Below, in pieces: positions 38,306 through 46,784 of a stretch of DNA of 64,000 nt (positions are counted from its first letter, which is position 1; each line of letters opens with the position of its first letter). Under the pieces are notes generated by a model. It ran no database searches and was not told the origin of the DNA. It saw only the letters and a list, made by a program, of their open reading frames with translations. Source of the stretch: Falsiroseomonas bella (GTDB lineage Bacteria; Pseudomonadota; Alphaproteobacteria; Acetobacterales; Acetobacteraceae). The stretch lies in contig NZ_QGNA01000005.1 of NCBI RefSeq assembly GCF_003173615.1, positions 310,001 through 374,000 of the forward strand, read 5' to 3'. The translations under genes were made by a program, and so were the position numbers.

Positions 38306-38431
38306 TTAGCCCTGGCGGGCCTTCAGGCGGGGGTTCTTCTTGTTCAGCACGTAGACCCGCCCCCGGCGACGCACCAGGAAGCAGTTCTTGTCGCGGGTCT
38401 TCGCGGTCTTGAGCGAGTTGCGGATCTTCAT
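38306..38431 (-). CDS. rpmJ: 50S ribosomal protein L36
   Basis: The 41-residue protein starts [20 protein letters not shown], continues with [15 protein letters not shown] and ends RLKARQG, the form of bacterial L36 found in alphaproteobacteria. It has a single cysteine, so it is the non-zinc type. It stands alone, 48 bases behind ilvE, and ends at a strong terminator. It was found by reading the gap, being shorter than usual gene cut-offs. Confidence 0.95.
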   Translation of the reverse strand: MKIRNSLKTAKTRDKNCFLVRRRGRVYVLNKKNPRLKARQG

Positions 38432-38479
38432 GGGAATGGCCTTTCGAGCGGCGCGAGATAGGGGGCGGGGGCCGGGGTG

Positions 38480-39562
38480 TCAACCGGCGACGGGGACCAG
38501 GCTGGTCCAGCCATGCGGGTCGTTGGTGCGGCCATACTGGATGCCGACGACGGCGTCATACAGCCGGCGCGTCAACTCGCCGGTCTCGCCGCCATTGATC
38601 AGCACGTCGCGGCCCTTGTAGCCGAGGGTGCCGACCGGCGAGACCACCGCGGCGGTGCCGGTGCCCCACATCTCCTTCAGCGTGCCGGCCTCGCCAGCGG
38701 CCATCACCTCCTCGATCGAGATCGGGCGCTCGGTGACCTTCAGGCCCCAGTCGCGCATGAGCTGGATCGTGGAGTTGCGCGTGACGCCATCGAGGATGGT
38801 GCCGGCGAGCGGGGGCGTGATCACCTCATCCCCGATGCGCACCATGATGTTCATGGTGCCCACCTCATCCAGCCATTTCCGCTCCACCGCATCGAGGTAG
38901 AGCACCTGGGTGTAGCCCTGCGCCGCGGCGTCCTGCTGGCCCGAAAGGCTCTGGGCGTAGTTGGCCGCCGTCTTCGCCTCCCCGGTGCCGCCCTTCACGG
39001 CGCGCACATGCCGGTCCGAGGCCAGGATGCGCACCGGCTTCACGCCTTCCTTGTAGTAGCTGCCCACCGGCGAGAGGATCAGGAAATAGAGGTAGCTGTG
39101 CGCCGGATGCACGCCGAGCATCACGTCGGTCGCGATCACGGTGGGGCGCAGATAGAGCGAGGTGCCGGCCTTGCGCGGCACCCAGTCGTGATCCACGCCC
39201 ACCAGCGCGTCGAAGCTTTGGCGCACGAGGTCCACCGGCATCTCCGGCATGGACATGATGCGGGCGGAGCGGTTCAGGCGCTCCGCATGGCGGTCGGCGC
39301 GAAAGAGGCGGATGCGGCCGTCCTCGCCCCGGAAGGCCTTGAGGCCGTCGAAGATCGCCTGGCCGTAGTGCAGGACGGAGGTCGCGGGATCGAGGGAGAG
39401 CGGGCCATAGGGCTCGATGCGCGGCGAGTGCCAGCCGCGGCCCTCGTCGTAGTTCATCAGGAACATGTGGTCCGTGAGCACCTTGCCAAAGGCCAGGCTG
39501 TCATCGGCGGGCTTCGCCTTCGGGGCCTGGGTGCGGGTGATCGGGAACGCGCCGGTGCTCAT
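38480..39562 (-). CDS. ilvE: branched-chain amino acid aminotransferase
   Basis: The 360-residue class IV aminotransferase interconverts leucine, isoleucine and valine with their 2-oxo acids. Motifs are VLHYGQAIFDGLKAFRGEDG, YLRPTVIATD, the PLP lysine in GGTGEAKTAANYAQS and MNIMVRIGDEVITPPL. The length and order match the longer, mitochondrial-like BCAT branch rather than the 310-residue enteric IlvE. Start 39562 follows GAGGCGG. Confidence 0.94.
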   Translation of the reverse strand: MSTGAFPITRTQAPKAKPADDSLAFGKVLTDHMFLMNYDEGRGWHSPRIEPYGPLSLDPATSVLHYGQAIFDGLKAFRGEDGRIRLFRADRHAERLNRSARIMSMPEMPVDLVRQSFDALVGVDHDWVPRKAGTSLYLRPTVIATDVMLGVHPAHSYLYFLILSPVGSYYKEGVKPVRILASDRHVRAVKGGTGEAKTAANYAQSLSGQQDAAAQGYTQVLYLDAVERKWLDEVGTMNIMVRIGDEVITPPLAGTILDGVTRNSTIQLMRDWGLKVTERPISIEEVMAAGEAGTLKEMWGTGTAAVVSPVGTLGYKGRDVLINGGETGELTRRLYDAVVGIQYGRTNDPHGWTSLVPVAG

Positions 39563-39660
39563 GGACGCCGCCTCGGGTTTGGTTTGTGACTGGGCTGGCT
39601 CAGCATAGCGCGGCGCGCGGCTGAGGCAGAGTCCCTGTCCTAGTGATGCGGCGGGCCGGG

Positions 39661-40236
39661 TCATTCGAAGCGGCGCCACGCCCGGAAATCGCCGGCGCGG
39701 AGGCGGTGGAGGAGGCGCAGCTCGGCCGCGACGGTGGCGAAGAGAGTCGGGCTTTGTATCAGCGGGGCGATGCGGCGGATGTTTTCGGACAAAGCCGGCC
39801 AGGGGAGTTTTTCGGGGGCGCAGGGCAAGGCATCCCGCAGGCCGAGGCGGTTGGCCATGAGGGTGACGGCGAGCGGCAGCAGCTTCGCGATGCGGCGGAC
39901 GGCGCGGCAGATGCGCCAGCGCAGCGCCTCCCACCCGCCGAGGTCGCGGTCATCCGAGACGAGCAGGAGCAACATAGGAAAGATTCCGGCCTGGCCGACG
40001 CGGCGGAGGGCACGGTGGGCGGTGTCCGGCTTGCCCAGGTGTTCGGGCAGTTCGCGCCAGGGTTTGCGGGAGCAGGCGACCCAGAAGATGGCGTCCCAGA
40101 GGCGGCGGCGATCGGTGGGGCGGCCCGGGTTGCGGGGCGTGACGAGGGGTTCGAGGCGGGACCATTCGGCGTCGGTCAGCGGAGACCAGGCGTGGGGGGC
40201 GGCGCGGCGGTGGGGGAGGCGTTGGTAGAGGGACAT
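39661..40236 (-). CDS. IS5-type (DUF4096) transposase-like protein, no visible DDE domain
   Basis: The 191-residue protein carries the DUF4096 pattern of IS5-group transposases: LTDAEWSRLEPLV, GRPTDRRRLWDAIFWVACSR, PWRELPEHLGKPDTAHRALRR. The rest is helical and basic and shows no DDE catalytic block, so it is either a domesticated relative or one half of a broken element. No terminal inverted repeats were recognised. It marks one edge of a region with foreign features (to 42680). Confidence 0.55.
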   Translation of the reverse strand: MSLYQRLPHRRAAPHAWSPLTDAEWSRLEPLVTPRNPGRPTDRRRLWDAIFWVACSRKPWRELPEHLGKPDTAHRALRRVGQAGIFPMLLLLVSDDRDLGGWEALRWRICRAVRRIAKLLPLAVTLMANRLGLRDALPCAPEKLPWPALSENIRRIAPLIQSPTLFATVAAELRLLHRLRAGDFRAWRRFE

Positions 40237-40373
40237 GGTGGGAAGCGTCGCACGGCGCTCGCAAGAAAATCAAGGTAAATAATCCTAATTCAAGCTCACG
40301 CTCGGCGTTGTCGCCATTGAGGGCGCTGGGGCCGATGCGAAAGCCAGCAGGCGTTAAGGAGCGATAGCGACCC

Positions 40374-41435
40374 CTAGAGGCCGTGCTCTCCCTCACGGGA
40401 CGGATCAAGCCGCGCCGGGTCAACGTGCGACGGATCGACGTGTACTGGCGGAGGTACGGCGGGGGGCTCAGCCGGCGGCGTATCAGCGTCAGGTTCAGCG
40501 GTGAAGAATCCTGTCCCGCTTCCGCCTGCCTCCCCCCCAGCCCGATGACCGCCGATCGTCGTAGAGCCGCGGAGGACAGCCGCGCGCGGCAGGGACTCCC
40601 GGTAGGTCTGATCCAGGCGCGTCCACGTCATCCCGATCACCTCAGCGAGCGCATTGTCGAACGCGTCCCTGATGGGTCCGGCATCCTGAAGGGCCGCGCG
40701 AGGAAGCGCTCTTACTGCGGCTGCCAGTTCCGCGACCTTGTCACGGGTCCCAACGAGCTCGCGCGCAAGCCCATCCAGGTGCTTCGCACCGAACGCGGCA
40801 TGCAACGACGTCAGCGCCGGGCCGAGCGCGTCGGCCGCGGCGAGCGCCGCCTTGACCTCCGGGCTGTCCTTCAGGCGCGACCGTTGGAATTCCGATCGGA
40901 GTTCGTCGATCTTTTCGCGCCAGTATTTCGGGATGTCGCTGTTGCCGCCAGGGCGACCGTAAGGCGCGTCTCTCGCGAAGGTCCAGACTGCACGCGCGAG
41001 GTTGGGGTCAGGCGCGGAGATGCATTCGAGAGAGACGACAAGCGTCTCGAGCACACGCGCATTGGCCACGACCATGTGCTTGAAGGCGAGGCCCCGCGAG
41101 CCGGTGAGCAACTCCGATTGGCCCTTTGCGGCATCATAGATCGCCTTGGCGGCGGCGACGGCAATCTGGCCGCGTGCCGGCGGCGGTGCAGCCGCCCACA
41201 TACTGAGCGCGCTGCGTGCAGCTTCGAAAAGGTCGTCGCGACAGCGAAGGTTGCGTTCTTCGCAGGTGGTGCGCCATGCCGCAACGGCGGCCTCATAAAC
41301 CTGGAGTGCGTTGCTCGGAGCGGGCGGGGCATCGTATTGCCAGGGCGGCACATTCTCCCAATAGCATGCCCAGAGGTACTGGGCTTCCTTCGATGTAAAG
41401 GGAAAGCCGAGCCGTCCGTCAGGATCACGGGGCAT
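40374..41435 (-). CDS. unknown helical protein with Pro/Asp-rich tail
   Basis: The 353-residue protein is not recognised. The first 280 residues are mostly helical with several Trp near the N-terminus (YLWACYWENVPPWQY) and long Ala/Leu-rich helices. The last 70 residues are Gly- then Pro-rich and end with degenerate HVDPS/ARLDPS repeats. No signal peptide or membrane helix is seen. The start at 41435 has AGGAG six bases upstream. It lies 12 bases behind the beta-rich gene at 41448-42281, so both form one operon, and its codon use is less GC-extreme than the surroundings. Confidence 0.75.
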   Translation of the reverse strand: MPRDPDGRLGFPFTSKEAQYLWACYWENVPPWQYDAPPAPSNALQVYEAAVAAWRTTCEERNLRCRDDLFEAARSALSMWAAAPPPARGQIAVAAAKAIYDAAKGQSELLTGSRGLAFKHMVVANARVLETLVVSLECISAPDPNLARAVWTFARDAPYGRPGGNSDIPKYWREKIDELRSEFQRSRLKDSPEVKAALAAADALGPALTSLHAAFGAKHLDGLARELVGTRDKVAELAAAVRALPRAALQDAGPIRDAFDNALAEVIGMTWTRLDQTYRESLPRAAVLRGSTTIGGHRAGGEAGGSGTGFFTAEPDADTPPAEPPAVPPPVHVDPSHVDPARLDPSREGEHGL

Positions 41436-41447
41436 GAAGCACTCCTG

Positions 41448-42281
41448 TCAATCAACGGCACCGAAGTCGATAGGGCTGTATAATTGAGCAGCTATGGTTG
41501 TCATCTTTGGCGAAGCCAGCACACGAACGCCCTGGAATGTCTTTTCGACGCAACTCAGATGATATTTTATTTCTATTCTCAACTCCCGCGTTCCGCTCAT
41601 CTCGCGAGAGGACTTGAACAAGGCCTGCGACACAAGCCCTATGCTGCTCGTTGCGCGGGCCGGGAGTTCCTTAAGCTTGCCGGGAAGATGGCCGGAAAAC
41701 ACATCAGAAAAAAATTGAGTAGGATCAATCAAATCCGTGGGCGTATTGTAGACGCCGCCCTTTACGGCTGAGAGTTGCAGGACGTGATGCACCTTGATGT
41801 CACTGGCAACCCGAACAAATCGAAAATCCTCGAGGCTTTCCGTCCAAGAACTACTTATGCTTCCGGAGGCAGATACGTTACCAGTTGAGGTTTCACCGAA
41901 AAATCCTGTCCCCATGTTGAAATCTATTGACGTTGTAGTTGTTGCGGAACACACCATACCGGATGTTTCCGGGCTGTCATCAACACGAATCAGGCCATTC
42001 GGGTTGTCGAAGTATATCTCCACTTCCACTGAATCGGTGTACCAGCCCCGCTTATCAGTCTCGTCGTAGATCAGCTTACCGGAGAGACTTGGTGTGACTG
42101 TACTCCCTTTGAGCGAAACGAGCAGAAAGTGTTCGGGCTTCGATGCTATATCGACGCGTCTGGTCCAAAGGCCAAGGTTCGCAATGATTTGGACTTCGAC
42201 CTTCTGACCCTCCAGATCCCATATCTTCGAAATCTGATCCGTCCAGGCCCGTTCTGGAGAAATCACGTTCGTGCTGTCCAT
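41448..42281 (-). CDS. unknown beta-rich protein with a pore-former-like Gly/Ser/Thr segment
   Basis: The 277-residue protein has clearly lower GC than its neighbours and no close family that I recognise. Residues 111-152 are an alternating polar/small stretch (TTTTSIDFNMGTGFFGETST, then GNVSASGSISSSWTESLEDF) flanked by beta-rich sequence. This resembles the glycine- and serine-rich amphipathic stem hairpin of leukocidin/aerolysin-type beta-pore-forming toxins. There is no signal peptide, so export would need lysis or another route. The toxin idea is inference from this segment only. The start at 42281 is preferred over an ATG at 42341. It is first in a two-gene unit. Confidence 0.7.
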   Translation of the reverse strand: MDSTNVISPERAWTDQISKIWDLEGQKVEVQIIANLGLWTRRVDIASKPEHFLLVSLKGSTVTPSLSGKLIYDETDKRGWYTDSVEVEIYFDNPNGLIRVDDSPETSGMVCSATTTTSIDFNMGTGFFGETSTGNVSASGSISSSWTESLEDFRFVRVASDIKVHHVLQLSAVKGGVYNTPTDLIDPTQFFSDVFSGHLPGKLKELPARATSSIGLVSQALFKSSREMSGTRELRIEIKYHLSCVEKTFQGVRVLASPKMTTIAAQLYSPIDFGAVD

Positions 42282-42460
42282 CTGCGCCCGCCCGTAGCCG
42301 ATGCAGGCGAAACGCTCGCATCTTCGTGATAGATACGTCAATATTTATGTCTTGATATGGCGAGCCTGTCCTGGGCTCGAAAAGCAGGACATCATGAGTG
42401 CAGTTGGGCATCGGCGCGCCACAATCGAGAGAACAACAAGAAGGTGCGGAGTGGGAGGAA

Positions 42461-42680
42461 GTCGGTGCGCCGCCAGTCTCCCCGCAGCGCCTTCCTTGGC
42501 GATCAGATTCAGCCAGCCGTCGCGGGTCTGGGGCAACTTGCGGCCCAGGATCTGCTCGGCGACCTTGGTGCGGAGGACCTGGGCGGTGCCACCGGCGATG
42601 GCGAACATGCGGGCGTCGCGCAGGGAGCGCTCGACGGGGTTGTCCTTGGAATAGCCCTCGGCGCTTCAGGCCTGCAAGGC
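42461..42680 (-). pseudogene. 3' remnant of an acyl-CoA dehydrogenase gene
   Basis: These 220 bases align without gaps to 47646-47865, the last quarter of the acyl-CoA dehydrogenase gene at 47647. The residues IAGGTAQVLRTKVAEQILGR and LPQTRDGWLNLIAKEGAAG are read, but the Trp codon of the VWGAEG motif is TGA here and the normal stop is lost. Nothing of the first three quarters remains. It appears to be the edge of a gene destroyed when the neighbouring foreign segment arrived. The rest of the gap 42282-42748 has no gene. Confidence 0.88.
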
Positions 42681-42748
42681 GGCTCCGATCCCGTGTCGCC
42701 CCGAAGCGGAGCATCGCGCGAGCCGGCGGTGCAGCGGCCCCGGCCGGG

Positions 42749-43249
42749 TCACGGCTGCTCAAGCCGCGCGAACTCAACAACGAGCCGCGCAAGCCGTCGC
42801 AGGAACGCGCCGTGCAGCGGCCCCAAGGCTTCCGCGACGCGCGCCTTGCCGTCCGCATCCAGGCTGAGCCGCCAGGTGCCGTCCGTGTCCTGCTCCACCC
42901 AGCCGCGCGCGCGGAACCGCTCCAGCTTGCGACGGACGGTCTCGCGCGGGATGCCGGTGACGTCCGCCAAGCGCTTCGCGTTCGTCACGCCCTCGCTGAC
43001 CGCGCGCCCGCCCAGGGCCAGCGCATCGCGGTTGCGCCCGGCCGCGCGCCGCTTGTCCGCGACCGGGCCGAGGCCGAAGGCGGCCAGCAGCAGCGCCTCG
43101 TCCAGGTCGCCGAAGTGCCGCCGCAGATCGCCCATGTGGCTGACGAAGAACACCGACCAGGCGTGGTGATACAGCGCGAAGCCTTCGCCATAGGCACGGA
43201 TGAAGGCTTCCTCCTCCTCGGGCAGGTCGGTCTGCGGCGTCTCTCCCAT
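42749..43249 (-). CDS. winged helix-turn-helix regulator
   Basis: The 166-residue protein has an N-terminal helical region and a C-terminal winged helix: TNAKRLADVTGIPRETVRRK, then LERFRARGWVEQDTDGTWRLS. This is a MarR/Crp-like DNA-binding unit. It is divergent from the hdhA-type gene with 120 bases between, so it probably controls that operon, perhaps in response to a steroid or aromatic ligand. The start at 43249 lacks a strong ribosome site. Confidence 0.78.
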   Translation of the reverse strand: MGETPQTDLPEEEEAFIRAYGEGFALYHHAWSVFFVSHMGDLRRHFGDLDEALLLAAFGLGPVADKRRAAGRNRDALALGGRAVSEGVTNAKRLADVTGIPRETVRRKLERFRARGWVEQDTDGTWRLSLDADGKARVAEALGPLHGAFLRRLARLVVEFARLEQP

Positions 43250-43369
43250 GCCGGCAGCATGCCGCGGGCCGGCACCTGCCCCAAGCCTGTGCCCAATCCG
43301 GGCACCCTTCACCTGTTCACCCCCATCCTCGCGCGGCAAACGAAGCGGGCACGCAAAGAGGAGCGCGCC

Positions 43370-44131
43370 GTGGCAGTGGAAATGCGGCTGGATGGCCAGG
43401 TGGCGGTGGTGACCGGGGCCGGGGCCGGCATCGGGCGGGCGAGCGCCGAGACCCTTGCCAAGGCCGGCGCGGCTGTCGTCGTCAGCGACCTCAAGGCGGA
43501 AACCGCCGAGGAGACCGCCGCGGCGATCCGCGCCGCGGGCGGCCAGGCGCTCGGGCTCGCCTGCGACGTCACGCAGGAGGCCGCGCTGGTGTCGCTGGTC
43601 GAACAGGCGATCGCGCGCTTCGGACGCCTCGACATCCTGGTCAACAACGCCGGCGGCGGCGGGCCCAAGCCCTTCGAGATGCCGATGTCCGACTTCGACT
43701 GGGCCTATCGCCTGAACGTCTACTCGGTGTTCCGGCTGTGCCAGCTCGCCGCACCGCACATGAAGGCGGCGGGCGGCGGGGCGATCGTGAACATCTCCTC
43801 CATGGCGGGGGAGAACACGAACAAGCGGATGGCGTCCTATTCCTCGTCCAAGGCGGCGGTGAACCACCTGACGCGCAACATCGCCTTCGACCTCGGGCCG
43901 ATGGGCATCCGCGTCAACGCGATCGCGCCGGGCGCGATCAAGACCGCCGCGCTCGCCTCCGTGCTCACGCCCGAGATCGAGACGGCGATGCTGAAGCACA
44001 CGCCGATGGGGCGCCTCGGCGAGGCATCGGACATCGCGAACGCCGTGCTGTTCCTGTGCTCGCCGCTCGCGACCTGGATCAGCGGGCAGGTGCTGACCGT
44101 CAGCGGCGGCGGCGTGCAGGAATTGGATTGA
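43370..44131 (+). CDS. hdhA: 7-alpha-hydroxysteroid dehydrogenase-like SDR
   Basis: The 253-residue protein has the full SDR set: TGAGAGIG, NNAGGGGPKPFEMPMSDF, catalytic SSMAGENTNKRMASYSSSK (Ser, Tyr-x3-Lys). The C-terminus GQVLTVSGGGVQEL and the GGGGPKPF motif closely follow E. coli HdhA, which oxidises the 7-alpha-hydroxyl of bile acids. In a soil or water bacterium the true substrate may be another alcohol. The start is GTG at 43370, six bases after GAGGAG; an ATG at 43382 is weaker. Confidence 0.85.
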   Translation: MAVEMRLDGQVAVVTGAGAGIGRASAETLAKAGAAVVVSDLKAETAEETAAAIRAAGGQALGLACDVTQEAALVSLVEQAIARFGRLDILVNNAGGGGPKPFEMPMSDFDWAYRLNVYSVFRLCQLAAPHMKAAGGGAIVNISSMAGENTNKRMASYSSSKAAVNHLTRNIAFDLGPMGIRVNAIAPGAIKTAALASVLTPEIETAMLKHTPMGRLGEASDIANAVLFLCSPLATWISGQVLTVSGGGVQELD

Positions 44132-44177
44132 CGCGGCGCCGCATCGGACCGCCGGAACGACAGGGAGAGAGACGACG

Positions 44178-44972
44178 ATGGCCTATGACCCGCTTGCCGC
44201 CTTCCGCATGGATGGCCACGCCGTGATCGTCACGGGCGGCGCGCAGAACATCGGTGCGGGCATCGCGCGCGCCTTCGCCGGCGCCGGCGCGAAGGTGCTG
44301 ATCGCCGACCTGCATGGCGACAAGGCCGCCGAGACGGCGAAGGGCATCGCGGCGGAGACCGGCCGGGATGTGCGCGGCATGGCCTGCGACGTGACGCAGG
44401 AGGGCGACATCCAGGCGACGGTCGCGGCCGCGGTCGCGGCCTTCGGCGGGCTCTCCACGCTCGTCAACAACGTCGGCTGGGGCGGCGTGAACCCCGATCC
44501 GCTGGCGGTGACCGAGCAGCAGATGATCGACAGCTACAAGCTCAACACGATCAGCGCCTATCGCATGACGGCCGCCTGCGTGCCGCACCTGCTGAAGGCG
44601 AAGAACGCGGCGGTGATCAATTCCGGCTCCTTCTCCTCCGCCGTCCCGGCCTACGACATCCTCGCCTATGGCACGGCGAAGGCGGCGCTGAACCAGCTGA
44701 TGGTCAGCCTGGCGCATGCGCTGGCGAAGAAGGTGCGCGTGAACTCCGTGCTGATCGGCACGGTGATCACCGAGGGCTACGCCGCCGCCGGGATCGACGA
44801 GGCGACGCAGCAGCGCATGATGCATCCCGACACGCTGACGGGACGCCCCGGCACGCCGGAGGATGTCGCGAATGCGATGCTGTGGCTCGCCTCCCCCGCG
44901 GGCGGCTGGGTCAGCGGACAGACCATCAACGTGCATGGCGGCGGCAGCGTGGTGCGCCTGCTGGGGCATTGA
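44178..44972 (+). CDS. SDR family oxidoreductase
   Basis: The 264-residue protein has an SDR core: TGGAQNIGAGIA for the dinucleotide, NNVGWGGVN, and the catalytic NSGSFSS with YGTAK. The GWGG pattern after NNV is close to the hdhA-type neighbour, and the two genes are 46 bases apart, so they probably act in one pathway. Start 44178 has GGGAG upstream. Its stop overlaps the TTG start of the outer-membrane protein gene. Confidence 0.9.
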   Translation: MAYDPLAAFRMDGHAVIVTGGAQNIGAGIARAFAGAGAKVLIADLHGDKAAETAKGIAAETGRDVRGMACDVTQEGDIQATVAAAVAAFGGLSTLVNNVGWGGVNPDPLAVTEQQMIDSYKLNTISAYRMTAACVPHLLKAKNAAVINSGSFSSAVPAYDILAYGTAKAALNQLMVSLAHALAKKVRVNSVLIGTVITEGYAAAGIDEATQQRMMHPDTLTGRPGTPEDVANAMLWLASPAGGWVSGQTINVHGGGSVVRLLGH

Positions 44973-46747
44973 GGCGGAGGCTTCTCGGCGCGGTCCTGCT
45001 GCTGGCGCTCGCGGCGCCGGGGCAGGCGGCGGCGCAGGGGCAGGCGGCGGGCGGCGGCAACGCGACCGGCCTCGGCGGTCCGGGCACGGCTGCCGTGCCG
45101 GCGCTGGCGATCGGCGCGACGATCGGCGCGGTGCGGGTGGAGCTCAAGGGCGGCCCGGCCGATCCCGGGCAGCGCAGCGCGCTGGAAGCGGCGGTGCGGC
45201 GCGCCTTCGGCCTCTCGCCGGGCCTGCCCTTCGATCCCGTCCTGGCGCAGGCGGCGCTCGGCCGCGTGCGCGGGCTGCCGGGCGTGCGCGACGCGTCCTT
45301 CCGGCTGGCCGTGGACAACACGACGCGCAGCCTGACGGTGACGCTGCGCGTCGCGGCGGAGGCGGGTGCGCCGGGCGGTCCCTCCGGCATCCTGGCGGGC
45401 GAGGGGCTCGACCGCTTCCCGACGCTCTGGCGCGACGAGCGCAGCCTGGTGAGCTTCATCGCCAATGGCGGCGCCGGCCTGTTCTCGGAAGGCAATCCCT
45501 GGCTCGGCCGGCCGCAGGCCTTCACGCGCGGCAGCCCGCTGGTGACGACCCCGCCGCTCGGCGCGGGCACCGGCGCGCGCGCGAGCTGGGGCGAGACCTA
45601 TGCGGAATACGGCATGGGCGCCGCGACGCGGATCCTGGACAGCGATGTCTATGCCTATGGCGCGGTCACGGGAGTCGCGGCGATCTCGGCGGGGCGCGAC
45701 ATCTTCCGCGACGACACGCGATCCACCAACGAGCTCAGCCGCGCCTATGCCGGGGTGATCTGGGCGCCTTCCGACAGCGACCTGCGCGTCAATGCCTCCT
45801 TCGGGAAGCAGCCCTTCACGCTGGATGACGGCTTCCTGGTCGCGCGCTTCACGCAGCGGCTGAATGCGGGCTGGCTGCCCGGCGTCTATCTCTCGCCGCG
45901 CACCGCGGCGGACCAGGCGGCGCTGGTCAACGCGCATTGGGGCAACTGGGTGTTCAACGGCTTCTGGCTGGAGCCGAACAACAGCGTCGCGATCCTGCCC
46001 AGCACGCAGCTGCTCGGCAGTGCGCTGCGCTACAATTTCGACACGCACAGCCATGCGGCGGTGAACGCGATCTACGTGCCGAGCTCGGGCACGCACTATG
46101 CCGTGCCGAACGGGCCCTCGCCGGGCGGGCAGCAGGGGCTGCTGACGCTGGCCGCGCGCGGACGCTGGGCGGATCCCGCCATCCTGCCGGGCGTGTGGGT
46201 GGAGGGCGCGCTGGCGCATCAGTCGAACGAGAACTTCCCGATGTCGGCCTGGGCGGGCTTCGCGCAGCTTGGCTACATCGCGCGCCAGCTGCCCTGGACG
46301 CCGAGCCTCTCCTATCGCTACGCCGCCTTCAGCGGCGACGATCCCGCGACCGCGCGCTACGAGCGCTTCGACACGCTCTATTCCGGCGGCCTGGATGAAT
46401 GGCTGCAGGGCGTCACAATGGGCAAGCTGCTGACGCAGGGGAACCGCGCGGTGCATCGCGTGCGGCTGAACGTGTCACCGTGGGAGGGGACGAACCTCAC
46501 CCTCGACTGGTACCTGAACCGCGCGCTGGAGCTGAACAATCTCGGCGCCAACCCGGCGCTGTCGCAACTCGCCTCGCGCGATCTCGGGCAGGAATGGCAG
46601 CTGGTGCTGCGCATGCCGCTCAACGAGCGGCTGTTCTTCATGGGGATCGCGGGCGTCGCGCAGCCGGGCGAGGCGCTGCGCGCGGCGACGGGCGGCGGCG
46701 CCTCGAACTGGACGACGCTGCAGGCGCAGCTGTTCTGGACCTTCTGA
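44969..46747 (+). CDS. outer-membrane beta-barrel protein with N-terminal POTRA-like domain
   Basis: The protein, about 592 residues, begins at a TTG overlapping the SDR stop (TTGA), which opens directly onto a signal peptide (RRRLLGAVLLLALAAP, cleavage near AAAQ). Residues about 45-130 look like one POTRA domain (VRVELKGG, LSPGLPFDPVLAQAALGRVR, GLPGVRDASFRL). The rest is a series of amphipathic strands ending in the canonical terminal Phe (LFWTF). The barrel part resembles exporter or porin proteins and no family is certain. It could move the substrate of the two coupled SDR enzymes. Confidence 0.82.
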   Translation: MRRRLLGAVLLLALAAPGQAAAQGQAAGGGNATGLGGPGTAAVPALAIGATIGAVRVELKGGPADPGQRSALEAAVRRAFGLSPGLPFDPVLAQAALGRVRGLPGVRDASFRLAVDNTTRSLTVTLRVAAEAGAPGGPSGILAGEGLDRFPTLWRDERSLVSFIANGGAGLFSEGNPWLGRPQAFTRGSPLVTTPPLGAGTGARASWGETYAEYGMGAATRILDSDVYAYGAVTGVAAISAGRDIFRDDTRSTNELSRAYAGVIWAPSDSDLRVNASFGKQPFTLDDGFLVARFTQRLNAGWLPGVYLSPRTAADQAALVNAHWGNWVFNGFWLEPNNSVAILPSTQLLGSALRYNFDTHSHAAVNAIYVPSSGTHYAVPNGPSPGGQQGLLTLAARGRWADPAILPGVWVEGALAHQSNENFPMSAWAGFAQLGYIARQLPWTPSLSYRYAAFSGDDPATARYERFDTLYSGGLDEWLQGVTMGKLLTQGNRAVHRVRLNVSPWEGTNLTLDWYLNRALELNNLGANPALSQLASRDLGQEWQLVLRMPLNERLFFMGIAGVAQPGEALRAATGGGASNWTTLQAQLFWTF

Positions 46748-46768
46748 CGGGAGGGCGGCGCCCTCCCG
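46748..46768. terminator. bidirectional hairpin between convergent genes
   Basis: A perfect 9-bp stem (CGGGAGGGC with GCCCTCCCG, loop GGC) directly follows the stop of the barrel gene and lies 17 bases from the stop of the PEP-CTERM gene. No U-run is seen in either direction. Confidence 0.6.
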
Positions 46769-46784
46769 GCGTCTCAGCCGCAGC

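Noticed and set aside
39600-40300. Complete insertion sequence around the transposase-like gene
   Set aside because: No terminal inverted repeats or target duplication were found and the protein lacks a visible DDE domain.
42665-42670. In-frame TGA in the acyl-CoA dehydrogenase remnant as a possible selenocysteine codon
   Set aside because: The intact paralogue has Trp (TGG) here and three quarters of the gene are missing, so it is a decayed pseudogene.
44969-46747. Barrel protein as BamA or TamA
   Set aside because: It has a single POTRA-like unit and lacks the conserved barrel signature of Omp85 proteins as far as can be seen.
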